A stretch of DNA of 64,000 nucleotides, taken from NCBI GenBank assembly GCA_050949255.1, contig JBMNFJ010000017.1, forward strand, positions 408,378 to 472,377. Direction: 5' to 3'. A model generated the notes under the pieces. That model ran no database searches, was not told the origin of the DNA, and worked only from the letters and a program-made list of their open reading frames with translations. The position numbers were made by a program, and so were the translations under genes. This document shows, one piece after another, positions 31,677 through 40,434 of the stretch (positions within the stretch are counted from its first letter, which is position 1; each line of letters begins with the position of its first letter). The stretch comes from UBA3941 sp002385665. GTDB lineage: Bacteria; Bacillota; Clostridia; Caldicoprobacterales; UBA3941.

Positions 31677-32174
31677 ATGCAGGCGATTCTATCGGCAGAC
31701 TTAAATTGGGGAATAGGGTATAGGGGAGAGCTTCTTATGCGGGTCCCCGAGGATATGAAGCGCTTCAGGGCCATGACCACAGGCAAGGTAGTGGTCATGG
31801 GCAGGAAAACACTTGAATCCCTGCCAGGGAAAAAGCCCCTTAAGGATAGGGTCAATATCGTCCTTAGCAAAACTGCTCAGTATAGTGACGACGGACTCGT
31901 ACTATGCCGCTCTACAGAGGAGCTGTTTAGAGAACTCGAAAAATACCCTCCGGATGATATCTTTGTCATAGGGGGAGAGGCCATTTACACCTTGCTTTTG
32001 CCCTACTGTTCAAAGGTATATGTAACAAGGTTTGAAAAGGAGTTTGTTGCCGACCGGCATTTTCCCAACCTGGACACTATGGAGGATTGGGAGCTGGTGG
32101 AGGAAAGTCAACGACATTATTATAAGGACCTTAGCTTTAAGTACCTTACATACGTGACAAGGAAACGGGATTAA
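31677..32174 (+). CDS. folA: Dihydrofolate reductase
   Basis: 165 residues, usual length. It starts MQAILSADLNWGIGYRGELL (active-site loop with WGIGY), then VPEDMKRFRAMTTGKVVVMGRKTLESLP (NADPH site GRKT) and IFVIGGEAIY (GG). It reduces dihydrofolate after thymidylate synthesis, so it belongs with thyA upstream. The stop TAA shares bases with the stop of the helicase on the other strand, so the two convergent genes overlap by four bases with no terminator between. Confidence 0.95.
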   Translation: MQAILSADLNWGIGYRGELLMRVPEDMKRFRAMTTGKVVVMGRKTLESLPGKKPLKDRVNIVLSKTAQYSDDGLVLCRSTEELFRELEKYPPDDIFVIGGEAIYTLLLPYCSKVYVTRFEKEFVADRHFPNLDTMEDWELVEESQRHYYKDLSFKYLTYVTRKRD

Positions 32175-34405
32175 CGGCGCTGCCAGCTGCGAATTCGCAT
32201 TTTCATCTCCTCAATACCCAGAATACCGTAGGCAAATCCCTTCTTAACCAGTTCCTCCGGTAGAAACTCGTCATATTTCTCAAAGACAGGGACTTCTCCC
32301 CGATAAACAAGGTCCATTGGATCCAGGGGCAGCTTTTCTAATTCCTTTAAGGTCCTGAAAAATTCTTCCTCATCGGCCTTCATCTTAAACTGAATAAAAT
32401 AGGGTCGGGAGGAATCCAGGGCAGTTATGCCCAGCTCCTTTGCACATATAAGCTTTAGAAAGCGTTCCAGGGCAAGAAAGGCGTAGGTGCCAAGCCAGGG
32501 GAAGAGACACCACATATCTCCGCCCAGGTTGATCAGAGGCCGCTCTGTAAGGCTGGACTTAAAGGCTGTATGGCGAGCTTCGGCCAGGCGGGCAACAGCA
32601 TTTCTCATTAGGTAGGGATAGACAGTATCCGTTTTCAATATATCCCTCATCTTTTCCAGTACCTTTGTATGGATGTCACCCGGGCATAAGCCAAAATAGG
32701 CGGGGACATTACCCTTCACCTGCTCACAATAGACCAAACGGCGTTTATAGTCCACCTCTTCCACTACCCATACATGGCCGGCAATGGCTATCTTCTCACC
32801 TACCGGGGGCGGCATTACAATGGTGCCCAGTTCCTGGGATTTAGTGCGTACGGTATATTCTTCACTCTCCTTGAAGACTGCATAGAACTTATAGGAGTTG
32901 GTTATTCTTTCCCCGGTAAGACCCACAATCAGCCCGCCTCTTTCCGTCCTTTGAATATGATCTATGGAGATTAAGTGCCTTAAGAGGGTTCTGTAATCAT
33001 CCTGGGTAATCCGGTGGAAATAGCTGAGGGACAGGATCCTGGATGCCAGCATTTTAGGACTCATTTCACCGCAGGAAGCCAGAGTGCTCATGGTTTGATG
33101 GTACAGGAGGCTATAGGGCAGTCGGTTGAGGTTTGGCGGCTCTACCCAGCGTTCTTCCAAATAGAGCTGGATGAGGGCAATTCCCTGGATCAGCTTCCAG
33201 GGGATGGTGGCAGGCAGCATGGCCCTGGGCTCGGCCTCATCCTCCCGTATGACAAACCACATCTCCGGGGGCTGACCTCTACGGCCGGTCCTTCCCATCC
33301 TTTGAAGGAAGGAGGAAACCATGAAGGGAGCGTCGATTTGAAAGGCTCTCTCAAGCCTTCCGATATCGATACCCAACTCCAGAGTTGCCGTAGTTACGGT
33401 GGTTCTATACTCATCATCGTCCTTCATTATGGCTTCCGCAGTTTCACGGAAGGAGGCAGATAGGTTGCCATGGTGAATCAAAAACCGATCAGGGGCACCT
33501 TGGTATTCGCAGTATTGCCTGAGGGTGGTGGTGACCGCTTCACACTCCTCCCTTGAATTAACAAAGACCAGGCATTTTTTACCCCTGGTATGCTCATAAA
33601 TGTAGCCAATCCCCGGATCGGCGGCCGCTGGTGCGGTATCCGTTTTTATATCCGGAGCGGAAGGAAGACCTGCCGAGATAGCCTTATCATCACCGGCCTG
33701 TTGGCTTTGAATAAAAAAGTGTTCCATGGAGAGCCGCCATTTCGTTCCCTTGACGGAGATCTGTGGGGCAGCCGTACTCCGCCCCGTTCCTCTCGATAAA
33801 AAGGCACCCGCAGCTTCCAGATCCCCAATGGTTGCCGAAAGACCTATCCTCCGGGGATTTACTCCGGCGAGTTGTGATAGACGCTGGATTAAGCATAGGG
33901 TTTGGCCGCCCCGATCTCCCCGCATCAGAGAATGGATCTCGTCTATAACGATAAAGCGCAGATCGGAGAAGAGCTTTGGAATATAAGAGTGTCTGCGCAT
34001 AAGCAGGGCCTCCAAGGATTCCGGAGTGATCTGGAGGATGCCGGAGGGGTTTTTTTGCAATTTTTCCTTATGGGACTGGGCTACATCCCCATGCCAATGC
34101 CAGACGGGGATATCGGCCTCCCTGCAAAGATCGTTGAGCCGCATAAACTGGTCATTGATGAGGGCTTTTAAGGGGCCGATGTACAGGGCACCTACGGATT
34201 TTGGCGGATCCTCATAAAACAGGGTTAATATGGGGAAGAAGGCCGCTTCCGTTTTACCTGAAGCGGTAGAAGCGGATAATAAAAGGTTATGATCCGTATT
34301 AAAGATTATATCCCCTGCGGCAACCTGAACTGCCCGCAGGGATTCCCAGTTGTTTTGATAGATAAAATCCCTGATAAAGGGTGCGTAGCGGTTGTAAATA
34401 TTCAT
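32171..34405 (-). CDS. Lhr-like superfamily 2 DNA helicase (BrxHI-like)
   Basis: 744 residues. Motif I is SASTASGKTEAAFF, motif II DEIH in FIVIDEIHSLMRGDRGGQ, motif III SATIGD, the second RecA domain carries LVFVNSREE and the arginine-finger motif QRMGRTGRRGQPP. The layout is that of large DEAD/DEAH repair or defence helicases of the Lhr group, including BrxHI of BREX type 2. It is last of three genes, 11 bases after the ATPase. The C-terminal 270 residues are the winged-helix-like part of this group. Confidence 0.85.
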   Translation of the reverse strand: MNIYNRYAPFIRDFIYQNNWESLRAVQVAAGDIIFNTDHNLLLSASTASGKTEAAFFPILTLFYEDPPKSVGALYIGPLKALINDQFMRLNDLCREADIPVWHWHGDVAQSHKEKLQKNPSGILQITPESLEALLMRRHSYIPKLFSDLRFIVIDEIHSLMRGDRGGQTLCLIQRLSQLAGVNPRRIGLSATIGDLEAAGAFLSRGTGRSTAAPQISVKGTKWRLSMEHFFIQSQQAGDDKAISAGLPSAPDIKTDTAPAAADPGIGYIYEHTRGKKCLVFVNSREECEAVTTTLRQYCEYQGAPDRFLIHHGNLSASFRETAEAIMKDDDEYRTTVTTATLELGIDIGRLERAFQIDAPFMVSSFLQRMGRTGRRGQPPEMWFVIREDEAEPRAMLPATIPWKLIQGIALIQLYLEERWVEPPNLNRLPYSLLYHQTMSTLASCGEMSPKMLASRILSLSYFHRITQDDYRTLLRHLISIDHIQRTERGGLIVGLTGERITNSYKFYAVFKESEEYTVRTKSQELGTIVMPPPVGEKIAIAGHVWVVEEVDYKRRLVYCEQVKGNVPAYFGLCPGDIHTKVLEKMRDILKTDTVYPYLMRNAVARLAEARHTAFKSSLTERPLINLGGDMWCLFPWLGTYAFLALERFLKLICAKELGITALDSSRPYFIQFKMKADEEEFFRTLKELEKLPLDPMDLVYRGEVPVFEKYDEFLPEELVKKGFAYGILGIEEMKMRIRSWQRR

Positions 34406-34416
34406 CTTGCACCGCC

Positions 34417-35733
34417 TTATATTTCAAATTCTTCAAAGGTTTTTTCCAGAGGTTCTTCGTCTAATTCACCTTTGGCATATTCGAACTTATCTGAATTAAG
34501 GAGGGCTGTGACATCAACATCGGGATTTTGATAGACTATATTTAAAAGCTCAATAAAATCCCGTATAACCTCCCTGGGAGTAATGTTTATATCCGCCCCT
34601 ATTCGACTGAATTCGATTTTGATAAAATTGATAAGATCCTCCTGGGTTAGGGTAGGCTTATAGCCAAAGAGACCGCTGTGAATTTGTAACAGCTTTTCTA
34701 TGAGAACCAGCATCTCTTCGCTGGTAAGGGGCGAAAGCCTTATAATCGGTGCTAAAAAGTCCACCAGATTTTCCTGGCCGAATCTGCCCTCCTGGAGGCG
34801 GGATCTCAAGGCTTCATAGCTGTATAGGCCCCTTCGCCTATCCTCAATGCACTGCGGGGTTCCACTCATGATGATCCCCATATATCGGGCCTTGCCCTGG
34901 AGGGTATCGTTGTACATGGTGAGTATCTTTTCATAGTTATACTGTCTTGATATGCTGTTGGGGATCTTATAGATGTTGACAAGCTCGTCAATCAGGATCA
35001 GAAGGCCGCTATATCCGGCTTTTTTCAGGAACATGGCAAAGAGCTTAATGTATTCATACCAATCGTCATCGGTAATGACTATATTGACCCCCAGCTCGGC
35101 CCTGGCCTCGGTCTTATTGGTGTATTCGCCCCGGAACCATTTTATTACCTTGGCCTTTTCCGCTTCCTGACCGTTTATATAGGCAGAATAGTAGATTCCC
35201 AGGAGCTTGGCAAAATCGAAACCATGGACCATTTCATGAAGCTCATCTATGACTTCGAAGATCTTCCTTTCCACAAGGTTGGAAAATCCCGGATCCTTAT
35301 AGGAAAGACCGCTCTCCTTCATTACCTGGGCCTGAACATTGCTGAGCCATCGATCCAGGATAAGGGTTAGGGCCCCGCCCTCAGGCCTTGTCTTTGTGGA
35401 CATGTTCCGGATAAGCTCCTTGTATGTAGCCAGACCTTGTCCCCTGGTTCCCTGTAACCGCCTCTCTGTAGAGAGGTCGCAATCCACTACGACAAAATTC
35501 TTATCCATGGCATAGTTTCGGATTGCCTGGAGCAAAAAGCTTTTACCGCTGCCGTACTTGCCCATGATAAAGCGAAAGGATGCTCCACCCTCCCCAACGA
35601 TGCCTATATCGTGCAAAAGGGCATTTATCTCAGCTTCACGGCCAACTGTAATATAGGGCAGGCCAATCCTGGGGACAACACCTCCCTTTAACGAGTTTAT
35701 TAGAACCTGGGCTACTCTCCTTGGTACTTTCAT
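34417..35733 (-). CDS. BrxD-like P-loop ATPase (DUF2791)
   Basis: 438 residues. Walker A is GKYGSGKSFLLQ, Walker B LLILIDELVNIY, with an RLSPLTSEEM-type arginine region. The early segment GLPYITVGREAEINALLHD and later FLAPIIRLSPLT match the DUF2791 family, called BrxD in BREX type 2 loci. The start ATG overlaps the stop of the TerB-type gene as ATGA, so the two are coupled. No pglX, pglZ or brxC genes are in the window, so this is not a standard BREX locus. It probably drives a DNA-acting complex with the helicase. Confidence 0.8.
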   Translation of the reverse strand: MKVPRRVAQVLINSLKGGVVPRIGLPYITVGREAEINALLHDIGIVGEGGASFRFIMGKYGSGKSFLLQAIRNYAMDKNFVVVDCDLSTERRLQGTRGQGLATYKELIRNMSTKTRPEGGALTLILDRWLSNVQAQVMKESGLSYKDPGFSNLVERKIFEVIDELHEMVHGFDFAKLLGIYYSAYINGQEAEKAKVIKWFRGEYTNKTEARAELGVNIVITDDDWYEYIKLFAMFLKKAGYSGLLILIDELVNIYKIPNSISRQYNYEKILTMYNDTLQGKARYMGIIMSGTPQCIEDRRRGLYSYEALRSRLQEGRFGQENLVDFLAPIIRLSPLTSEEMLVLIEKLLQIHSGLFGYKPTLTQEDLINFIKIEFSRIGADINITPREVIRDFIELLNIVYQNPDVDVTALLNSDKFEYAKGELDEEPLEKTFEEFEI

Positions 35734-37169
35734 ATAAATATTCCTTTCAATTCTTCTAGATAATCCTCATAGACCTCATATCTTAGGCCATTAAAATCGA
35801 TTACGTTGTCATCAAAGATTTCAAAGAGCTTCTCGTTGATGCTGTCTACAATGACTGATTCCATAATTCCACTGTTATTGAGCAAATCCTGGTAATCCTC
35901 TCCTGCTAAAAGGCATTTGACAAATTCGTATTCCATGGTGGTCAGGTTACAGGGATTTAATTCATCCACAGGAGTCACAACCTCCGGGATGTCATCCTCC
36001 AGGTCGCTTTCGGTGATGAGCCTTTCCTGGGTTGCCAAAGCGGAAGATCTTATGCCATCCAGCTTGGAAACATCGATTTTTACCTCAGCCCGGGCCCGTC
36101 TTTTCTTATCCTGTTCCAGGCTTTCGATGGCATCCAGGATGGTTTTAGTGTACAACTTGGTTATATTATCCACCTTTAGGCTATATCTAAAGCCATAATG
36201 CTTTCTCATAACAAAATCGATAGCTTTTAAGAGTTTCCCAATCTCCCTGTTCTTATCCTTGTAATGGAAAAACCTCTCCTCACTCCATCTACCGTTGCGA
36301 CACCTAAACCTATGTGCCCGACTGATCTCATAAGTTGCGTCCTTGATCTTTAAGGGATTACAAAATATTGCCGAATTAAATATTGAATAATCGCTTTCAA
36401 ACACTTTACCAAAGAACTTCTCCAGGAGGCTGTTCTTGCGGTGTTTGGTGTGGTATTGGGATAAGTAGTCAAAGACATGATAGACCACATACCTGACGTC
36501 ATCGGGATATTGCATATAAAAGCTGGAGTTCTCCAAGTTATAGGGGGAAAGGGAGTTTAGGGCACTAAAAACCTCCTCAGGTTCATGGGATCTGTAGTCC
36601 AATAAAATGGCAGCGGCATTATTAAAGCCCATTCCCGGTATATTTTCCAGTAAGGATTTATCCAGGTTATAATAGATTACATAATCCTTCAGCCATTGGG
36701 CCAGATAGCGATTAATCTTGGGTTCGATGGGGCTATAGGCCTCCCATAGGGTTTTCAGCTTGATGTAACCATCCATAGGTGAATCAATACCGATGCCGTT
36801 TATAAGTTCATATATGTACACAAAAACAAAGGAGAGGGATGTCCTTTCAATTATCCCCTGCCTGACCTTGGTACGCCAGGTAAAATATCCCCGCAATTGT
36901 CGATCGCTCATGGATTGGTATGTCGGGTAATACCTAAAAAACTCACCGGTGTATTCATAATTATCCTGGAAATCCTCCATAAACTTGCCCTGTTTATAAA
37001 AGATGGCTGGGTCCGTTTCCAGGTAAATGCGATTCTCCTTGGCAATTCGGCGCATTTGGCGGTATCTGGGAGGTGTAAATTCCAAAAGATCAGCAGCCGT
37101 TGTAAGGATGGGTTCATCCTTGTAGACTATTGTGTTTATTAGATTTTCAAATCGCTTTGAATTGCTCAA
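35730..37169 (-). CDS. TerB-N / TerB-C domain protein
   Basis: 479 residues from a TTG start (site AAGGCGGTGG). The N-terminal half has the TerB-N pattern (FRYYPTYQSMSDRQLRGYFTWRTKVR followed by SFVFVYIYELINGIG, described here by its key parts YPTY, LRGYFTWR, YIYELINGIG). The C-terminal half, with LDGIRSSALATQERLITE and ...LTTMEYEFVKCLLAG, fits TerB-C. TerB domains occur in tellurite and phage stress loci. It is first in the operon with the ATPase and helicase, and reads as the accessory or sensor subunit. Domain calls are by pattern. Confidence 0.7.
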   Translation of the reverse strand: MSNSKRFENLINTIVYKDEPILTTAADLLEFTPPRYRQMRRIAKENRIYLETDPAIFYKQGKFMEDFQDNYEYTGEFFRYYPTYQSMSDRQLRGYFTWRTKVRQGIIERTSLSFVFVYIYELINGIGIDSPMDGYIKLKTLWEAYSPIEPKINRYLAQWLKDYVIYYNLDKSLLENIPGMGFNNAAAILLDYRSHEPEEVFSALNSLSPYNLENSSFYMQYPDDVRYVVYHVFDYLSQYHTKHRKNSLLEKFFGKVFESDYSIFNSAIFCNPLKIKDATYEISRAHRFRCRNGRWSEERFFHYKDKNREIGKLLKAIDFVMRKHYGFRYSLKVDNITKLYTKTILDAIESLEQDKKRRARAEVKIDVSKLDGIRSSALATQERLITESDLEDDIPEVVTPVDELNPCNLTTMEYEFVKCLLAGEDYQDLLNNSGIMESVIVDSINEKLFEIFDDNVIDFNGLRYEVYEDYLEELKGIFI

Positions 37170-37386
37170 AATACCACCGCCTTAGGGCCACAAGCATAGC
37201 AAAGCTACCCGGTAATGTCTTGGATAGATCCGATAAACCCCTATAATAATTGTATCCTATATGACTATCAAAATCAATCAAAAATCGAATGTATGTTCGC
37301 ACAACTTATAAAGTTTTTGTGTAATTGGAATAAATATTGGGTACCTTATAATTGGGAAGTAATACATGGGAAGCGAGGTAGTGTCT

Positions 37387-37548
37387 ATGGCGAAAGTAAC
37401 TTGCTCCATATGCGGCTATCCCTTTGACCAGGAGGACATAACCTTATGTCCGGATTGCAGTTCATATGTCTGTGAGGAATGCAGCTATATGTACCGTGGT
37501 CATTGTAGTGCTTGTTATCAGGAGGTAACTTTGGATTTCGACGAATAA
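37387..37548 (+). CDS. Small zinc-binding protein
   Basis: 53 residues from the ATG at 37387 (GAGGT 8 bases before). It has eight cysteines in four CxxC-like pairs: CSICGYPF, CPDCSSYVCEECSYM, CSACYQEV. This is a treble-clef or double zinc-ribbon layout. Function unknown; such small proteins often bind RNA or act as adaptors. A terminator follows at 37641. Confidence 0.7.
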   Translation: MAKVTCSICGYPFDQEDITLCPDCSSYVCEECSYMYRGHCSACYQEVTLDFDE

Positions 37549-37640
37549 AACCGAAAAAAATATTGGATTTTTTGTCGAATTAGTGCTATAATGTACTGGA
37601 TTTAATTATTTGTTAACTCCCCTTATATTTATATACTCAT

Positions 37641-37668
37641 TTGACCCGGATAAGGGTCAATTTTTTTC
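37641..37668 (+). terminator. Terminator after the small zinc protein
   Basis: Stem TTGACCC / GGGTCAA (37641-37647 with 37654-37660) followed by TTTTTTT. Confidence 0.8.
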
Positions 37669-37738
37669 CAAAATGTAATACTTGACACTTTAAGTTACTT
37701 GTAATACAATAATATTCAGCCTTTTAACCCAATAGTAT

Positions 37739-37815
37739 GTACCCGTAGCTCAGTTGGATAGAGCGCTTGACTACGGATCAAGAGGTCGAGGGTTCAAATC
37801 CTTCCGGGTACGCCA
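37739..37815 (+). tRNA. tRNA-Arg (anticodon ACG)
   Basis: Acceptor GTACCCG with CGGGTAC, encoded CCA. The anticodon loop GACTACGGATC carries ACG, the form whose A is normally converted to inosine by TadA, whose gene is in this window (48423). The T-arm is GGTTCAAATCC. Confidence 0.97.
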
Positions 37816-37819
37816 GGAA

Positions 37820-37858
37820 AACCGCTTGAAATATTAATTTCAAGCGGTTTTATTTTTC
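37820..37858 (+). terminator. Terminator after tRNA-Arg(ACG)
   Basis: Thirteen-base stem AACCGCTTGAAAT / ATTTCAAGCGGTT then TTATTTTTC. Confidence 0.9.
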
Positions 37859-37940
37859 ATTTATTGTGATACGCAGTAACACGTTAGCAGTCGACAAGAC
37901 ACATGTCTCAATATTCGAAAAAGCTTAACTACGAGGTGAG

Positions 37941-38181
37941 TGTGGATAACTTGACATATTCCACAAAAAAACAGCGGGTTATCCACAAAGTTATCCACAA
38001 AATGATAGAAAACATGAAATTCTGTGGATAAAATCTGCTCTTTTATCGATAGTCGATAAATAATTTTGGGTATTCTATACAGATCTGTAGATAAAATTGT
38101 GGATTTTATTGAGGATAACCAAAAAAATCAGGCGGGTGATTGTGTATAATTCAGGCTGTAGGCTGTGTATAATGTGGATAA
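37941..38181. promoter_or_regulatory. Cluster of DnaA boxes (origin-like or DnaA-binding locus)
   Basis: Seven perfect matches to TTATNCACA lie in 241 bases. Two are on the plus strand (37979, 37991). Five are on the minus strand, seen as TGTGGATAA or TGTGTATAA (37941, 38023, 38141, 38164, 38173; the last two abut). A near match TGTAGATAA is at 38086. The middle is AT-rich with ATCGATAGTCGATAAATAA. No ORF crosses it. dnaA and dnaN are not in the window, so it is either an origin separated from dnaA or a DnaA-titrating/regulating locus such as the DBC/datA types. The flanking tRNA-Arg and uxaC are ordinary. Confidence 0.75.
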
Positions 38182-38291
38182 GTTTTCTATAAAAATTTAG
38201 TGTTTGATTTAAACGCCAATGGGTGGTAGATTATTATTGACACTGTATGTGAATCGTGCCTTTTGAAAAATCCTGAGAGAGGGTGATAGTG

Positions 38292-39698
38292 TTGGAAAGA
38301 TTTATGGATGAAAATTTTCTGCTGTCAAACGAAACAGCTGTAAGGTTATATCATGATCATGCTGCGGATATGCCCATCTACGACTACCATTGCCATTTAA
38401 GCCCCAAGGAAATATGGGAAGATAAAAGTTACAATAATATAACAGAGGTATGGCTTTATGGAGATCATTATAAGTGGAGGGCCATGAGAGCCAACGGTGT
38501 GGATGAAAAGTACATAACCGGCAGCGGGAGCGATTATGACAAATTTATAGCCTGGGCCAAGACCGTTCCCTATACCATAGGGAATCCCCTGTATCATTGG
38601 ACCCATTTGGAGCTTAGGAGATATTTTGATATATATGAGGTACTGGACGGGAATACAGCCGACCTGGTTTGGAATAAGGCCAATGAAAAGCTGAGGCAGG
38701 AGGGATTTACCGCCAGGAGCATTATAGAGAGATCCAACGTTAAGCTCCTTTGCACTACGGACGATCCTCTGGACGATCTAACCTATCATAAAAAAATACA
38801 AGGTTTGGACAATTTTGGTGTAAGGGTTTTGCCTGCCTTCCGACCCGATAAGGGTGTGGAAATCCAAAATGAAGCATTTAGCTCCTGGGTTAGCAAGCTG
38901 GAGGATACCATAGGCAGGGGCATCCACTCCTTTGAGGACTATCTAATAGCATTGGAAAACAGGGTTAATTATTTCCACGATAGGGGCTGTCGTCTGTCGG
39001 ATCATGGTCTTGAATACGTTCCTTACAGGGAAGCCGGCAATGAAAAGCTGGAAGAGATTTTCATGAAAGGACGCAAGGGCGAGGAAATAACCAGGGAAGA
39101 AGGGGATGCTTTCAGAACCGCCGTTTTGCTATTTTTAGGTAGGTTATACGCAAAGCTTAATTGGGCTATGCAGCTTCATATTGGCGCCATTAGAAATAAC
39201 AATACCAGAATGTATAAGCTGTTAGGTCCCGACACGGGTTTTGATTCCATCCATGACCATAATATCGCTTATGGACTATCCCGTTTCTTAGATGCCCTTG
39301 ACAGGGATGGGATGCTTCCCAGAACCATATTGTATACCCTAAATCCTAAGGATAATTATGTCTTAGCCTCCATGACGGGCAACTTCCAAGGCGACGGTAT
39401 CCCCGGGAAGATCCAGTTTGGATCGGCATGGTGGTTTAACGATCAAAGGGATGGTATGGTCGAGCAGATGAAGGTTTTGGCCAATGTCGGCCTTCTAAGC
39501 CGGTTTGTTGGGATGCTTACGGATTCCAGGAGCTTTTTGTCCTACACCAGGCATGAGTATTTCCGAAGGATCCTATGCAATATTATCGGTGAGTGGGCGG
39601 AAAACGGAGAGGTACCCAAGGATATGGATCTGTTGGGGAAAATGGTGAAGGATATCTGCTTTAACAACGCAAGGAACTACTTTCAAATGGAGCTGTAG
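38292..39698 (+). CDS. uxaC: Glucuronate isomerase
   Basis: 468 residues, normal length. Start taken as the TTG at 38292 (MERFMDENFLL; site AGAGGG eight bases before), as the family begins M..FMDENFLL; GTGs at 38283 and 38289 are alternatives. It converts D-glucuronate to D-fructuronate and galacturonate to tagaturonate. Motifs: DYHCHLSPKEI (metal site), WTHLELRRYF, CTTDDPLDDL, MQLHIGAIRNNN, GFDSIHDHN, LTDSRSFLSYTRHEYFRRILC. No other uronate genes are nearby, so the rest of the pathway is elsewhere. Confidence 0.95.
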   Translation: MERFMDENFLLSNETAVRLYHDHAADMPIYDYHCHLSPKEIWEDKSYNNITEVWLYGDHYKWRAMRANGVDEKYITGSGSDYDKFIAWAKTVPYTIGNPLYHWTHLELRRYFDIYEVLDGNTADLVWNKANEKLRQEGFTARSIIERSNVKLLCTTDDPLDDLTYHKKIQGLDNFGVRVLPAFRPDKGVEIQNEAFSSWVSKLEDTIGRGIHSFEDYLIALENRVNYFHDRGCRLSDHGLEYVPYREAGNEKLEEIFMKGRKGEEITREEGDAFRTAVLLFLGRLYAKLNWAMQLHIGAIRNNNTRMYKLLGPDTGFDSIHDHNIAYGLSRFLDALDRDGMLPRTILYTLNPKDNYVLASMTGNFQGDGIPGKIQFGSAWWFNDQRDGMVEQMKVLANVGLLSRFVGMLTDSRSFLSYTRHEYFRRILCNIIGEWAENGEVPKDMDLLGKMVKDICFNNARNYFQMEL

Positions 39699-39802
39699 AA
39701 GGAAATCTTCCTGAAAATAACCTGAAGGGTTATCGGGATAGGAATGGGCTGGCCGGTTATTTACTTGATTGAATATTTAATAAAGTATAGGGGGATATAA
39801 GG

Positions 39803-40315
39803 ATGAGAGGTTCGCAAGGTTTATTTTGGGGCATTTTCCTAATAGGGATAGGCATACTCATGATCATAAAATATCAGTTTAAACTGAATATCTCCATGCC
39901 CAGAATAGTATTCGGAGTTCTTCTTCTGGCATTGGGGATATCCATGTTACTGGGTGGGCCGGGACTTAAAACCCAATCCAACATCATCTTTTCTGAAGGC
40001 AACGTCCAGGCGGTGAAACCCGAAAAGGAGTACAATGTGATATTTGGGAATCTGGTTATTGATCTCGCCACTATATCAAGGGATGAACTGGGGGATAGCA
40101 TTAAGATTAATACCGTATTTGGAAATACCCTGGTAAAGATTGATCCCAATACACCCACCCTAATCAAGGTTACATCAGCTTTTGGCAGCGGAAGCACTCC
40201 GGATGGTTCCACCATAGTTTTTGGGGATCATACCCAAAAGATTGGAGAGGGGGACCAGGTTCTTACCATCGAAGCCAATGTGGTATTTGGTAAAATTGAT
40301 TTCATAGAAAAATAG
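39803..40315 (+). CDS. Small LiaF-like membrane protein
   Basis: 170 residues. There are two membrane segments at the start (GLFWGIFLIGIGILMIIKY, IVFGVLLLALGISMLLGG), fewer than in the paralogue at 7356. A C-terminal domain follows with VIFGNLVIDLA, INTVFGNTLVKID and EANVVFGKIDFI, the repeating FGxxxIxx pattern of the LiaF C-terminal fold. A site GGGGG lies before the ATG. Probably tied to cell-envelope stress. It stands alone between uxaC and htpG. Confidence 0.7.
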   Translation: MRGSQGLFWGIFLIGIGILMIIKYQFKLNISMPRIVFGVLLLALGISMLLGGPGLKTQSNIIFSEGNVQAVKPEKEYNVIFGNLVIDLATISRDELGDSIKINTVFGNTLVKIDPNTPTLIKVTSAFGSGSTPDGSTIVFGDHTQKIGEGDQVLTIEANVVFGKIDFIEK

Positions 40316-40371
40316 TGGATTAGGGACACAGCCCAAGGGAAAGCCCATGAAACCAGGGCTTGATATCCATG

Positions 40372-40403
40372 TTTCTTGACAAGAAAGGCATCTGGTGTAA
40401 AAT
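40372..40403 (+). promoter_or_regulatory. htpG promoter with overlapping palindrome
   Basis: TTGACA 40376-40381 and TAAAAT 40398-40403, spacer 16, 32 bases before the htpG start. The -35 lies inside a palindrome TTTCTTGACAAGAAA (40372-40386) with 7-base perfect arms, a likely repressor site. It is not the CIRCE element, which has 9-base arms TTAGCACTC. Confidence 0.65.
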
Positions 40404-40434
40404 AAAAAGAGACTAATTATTAGGAGGATTATAT

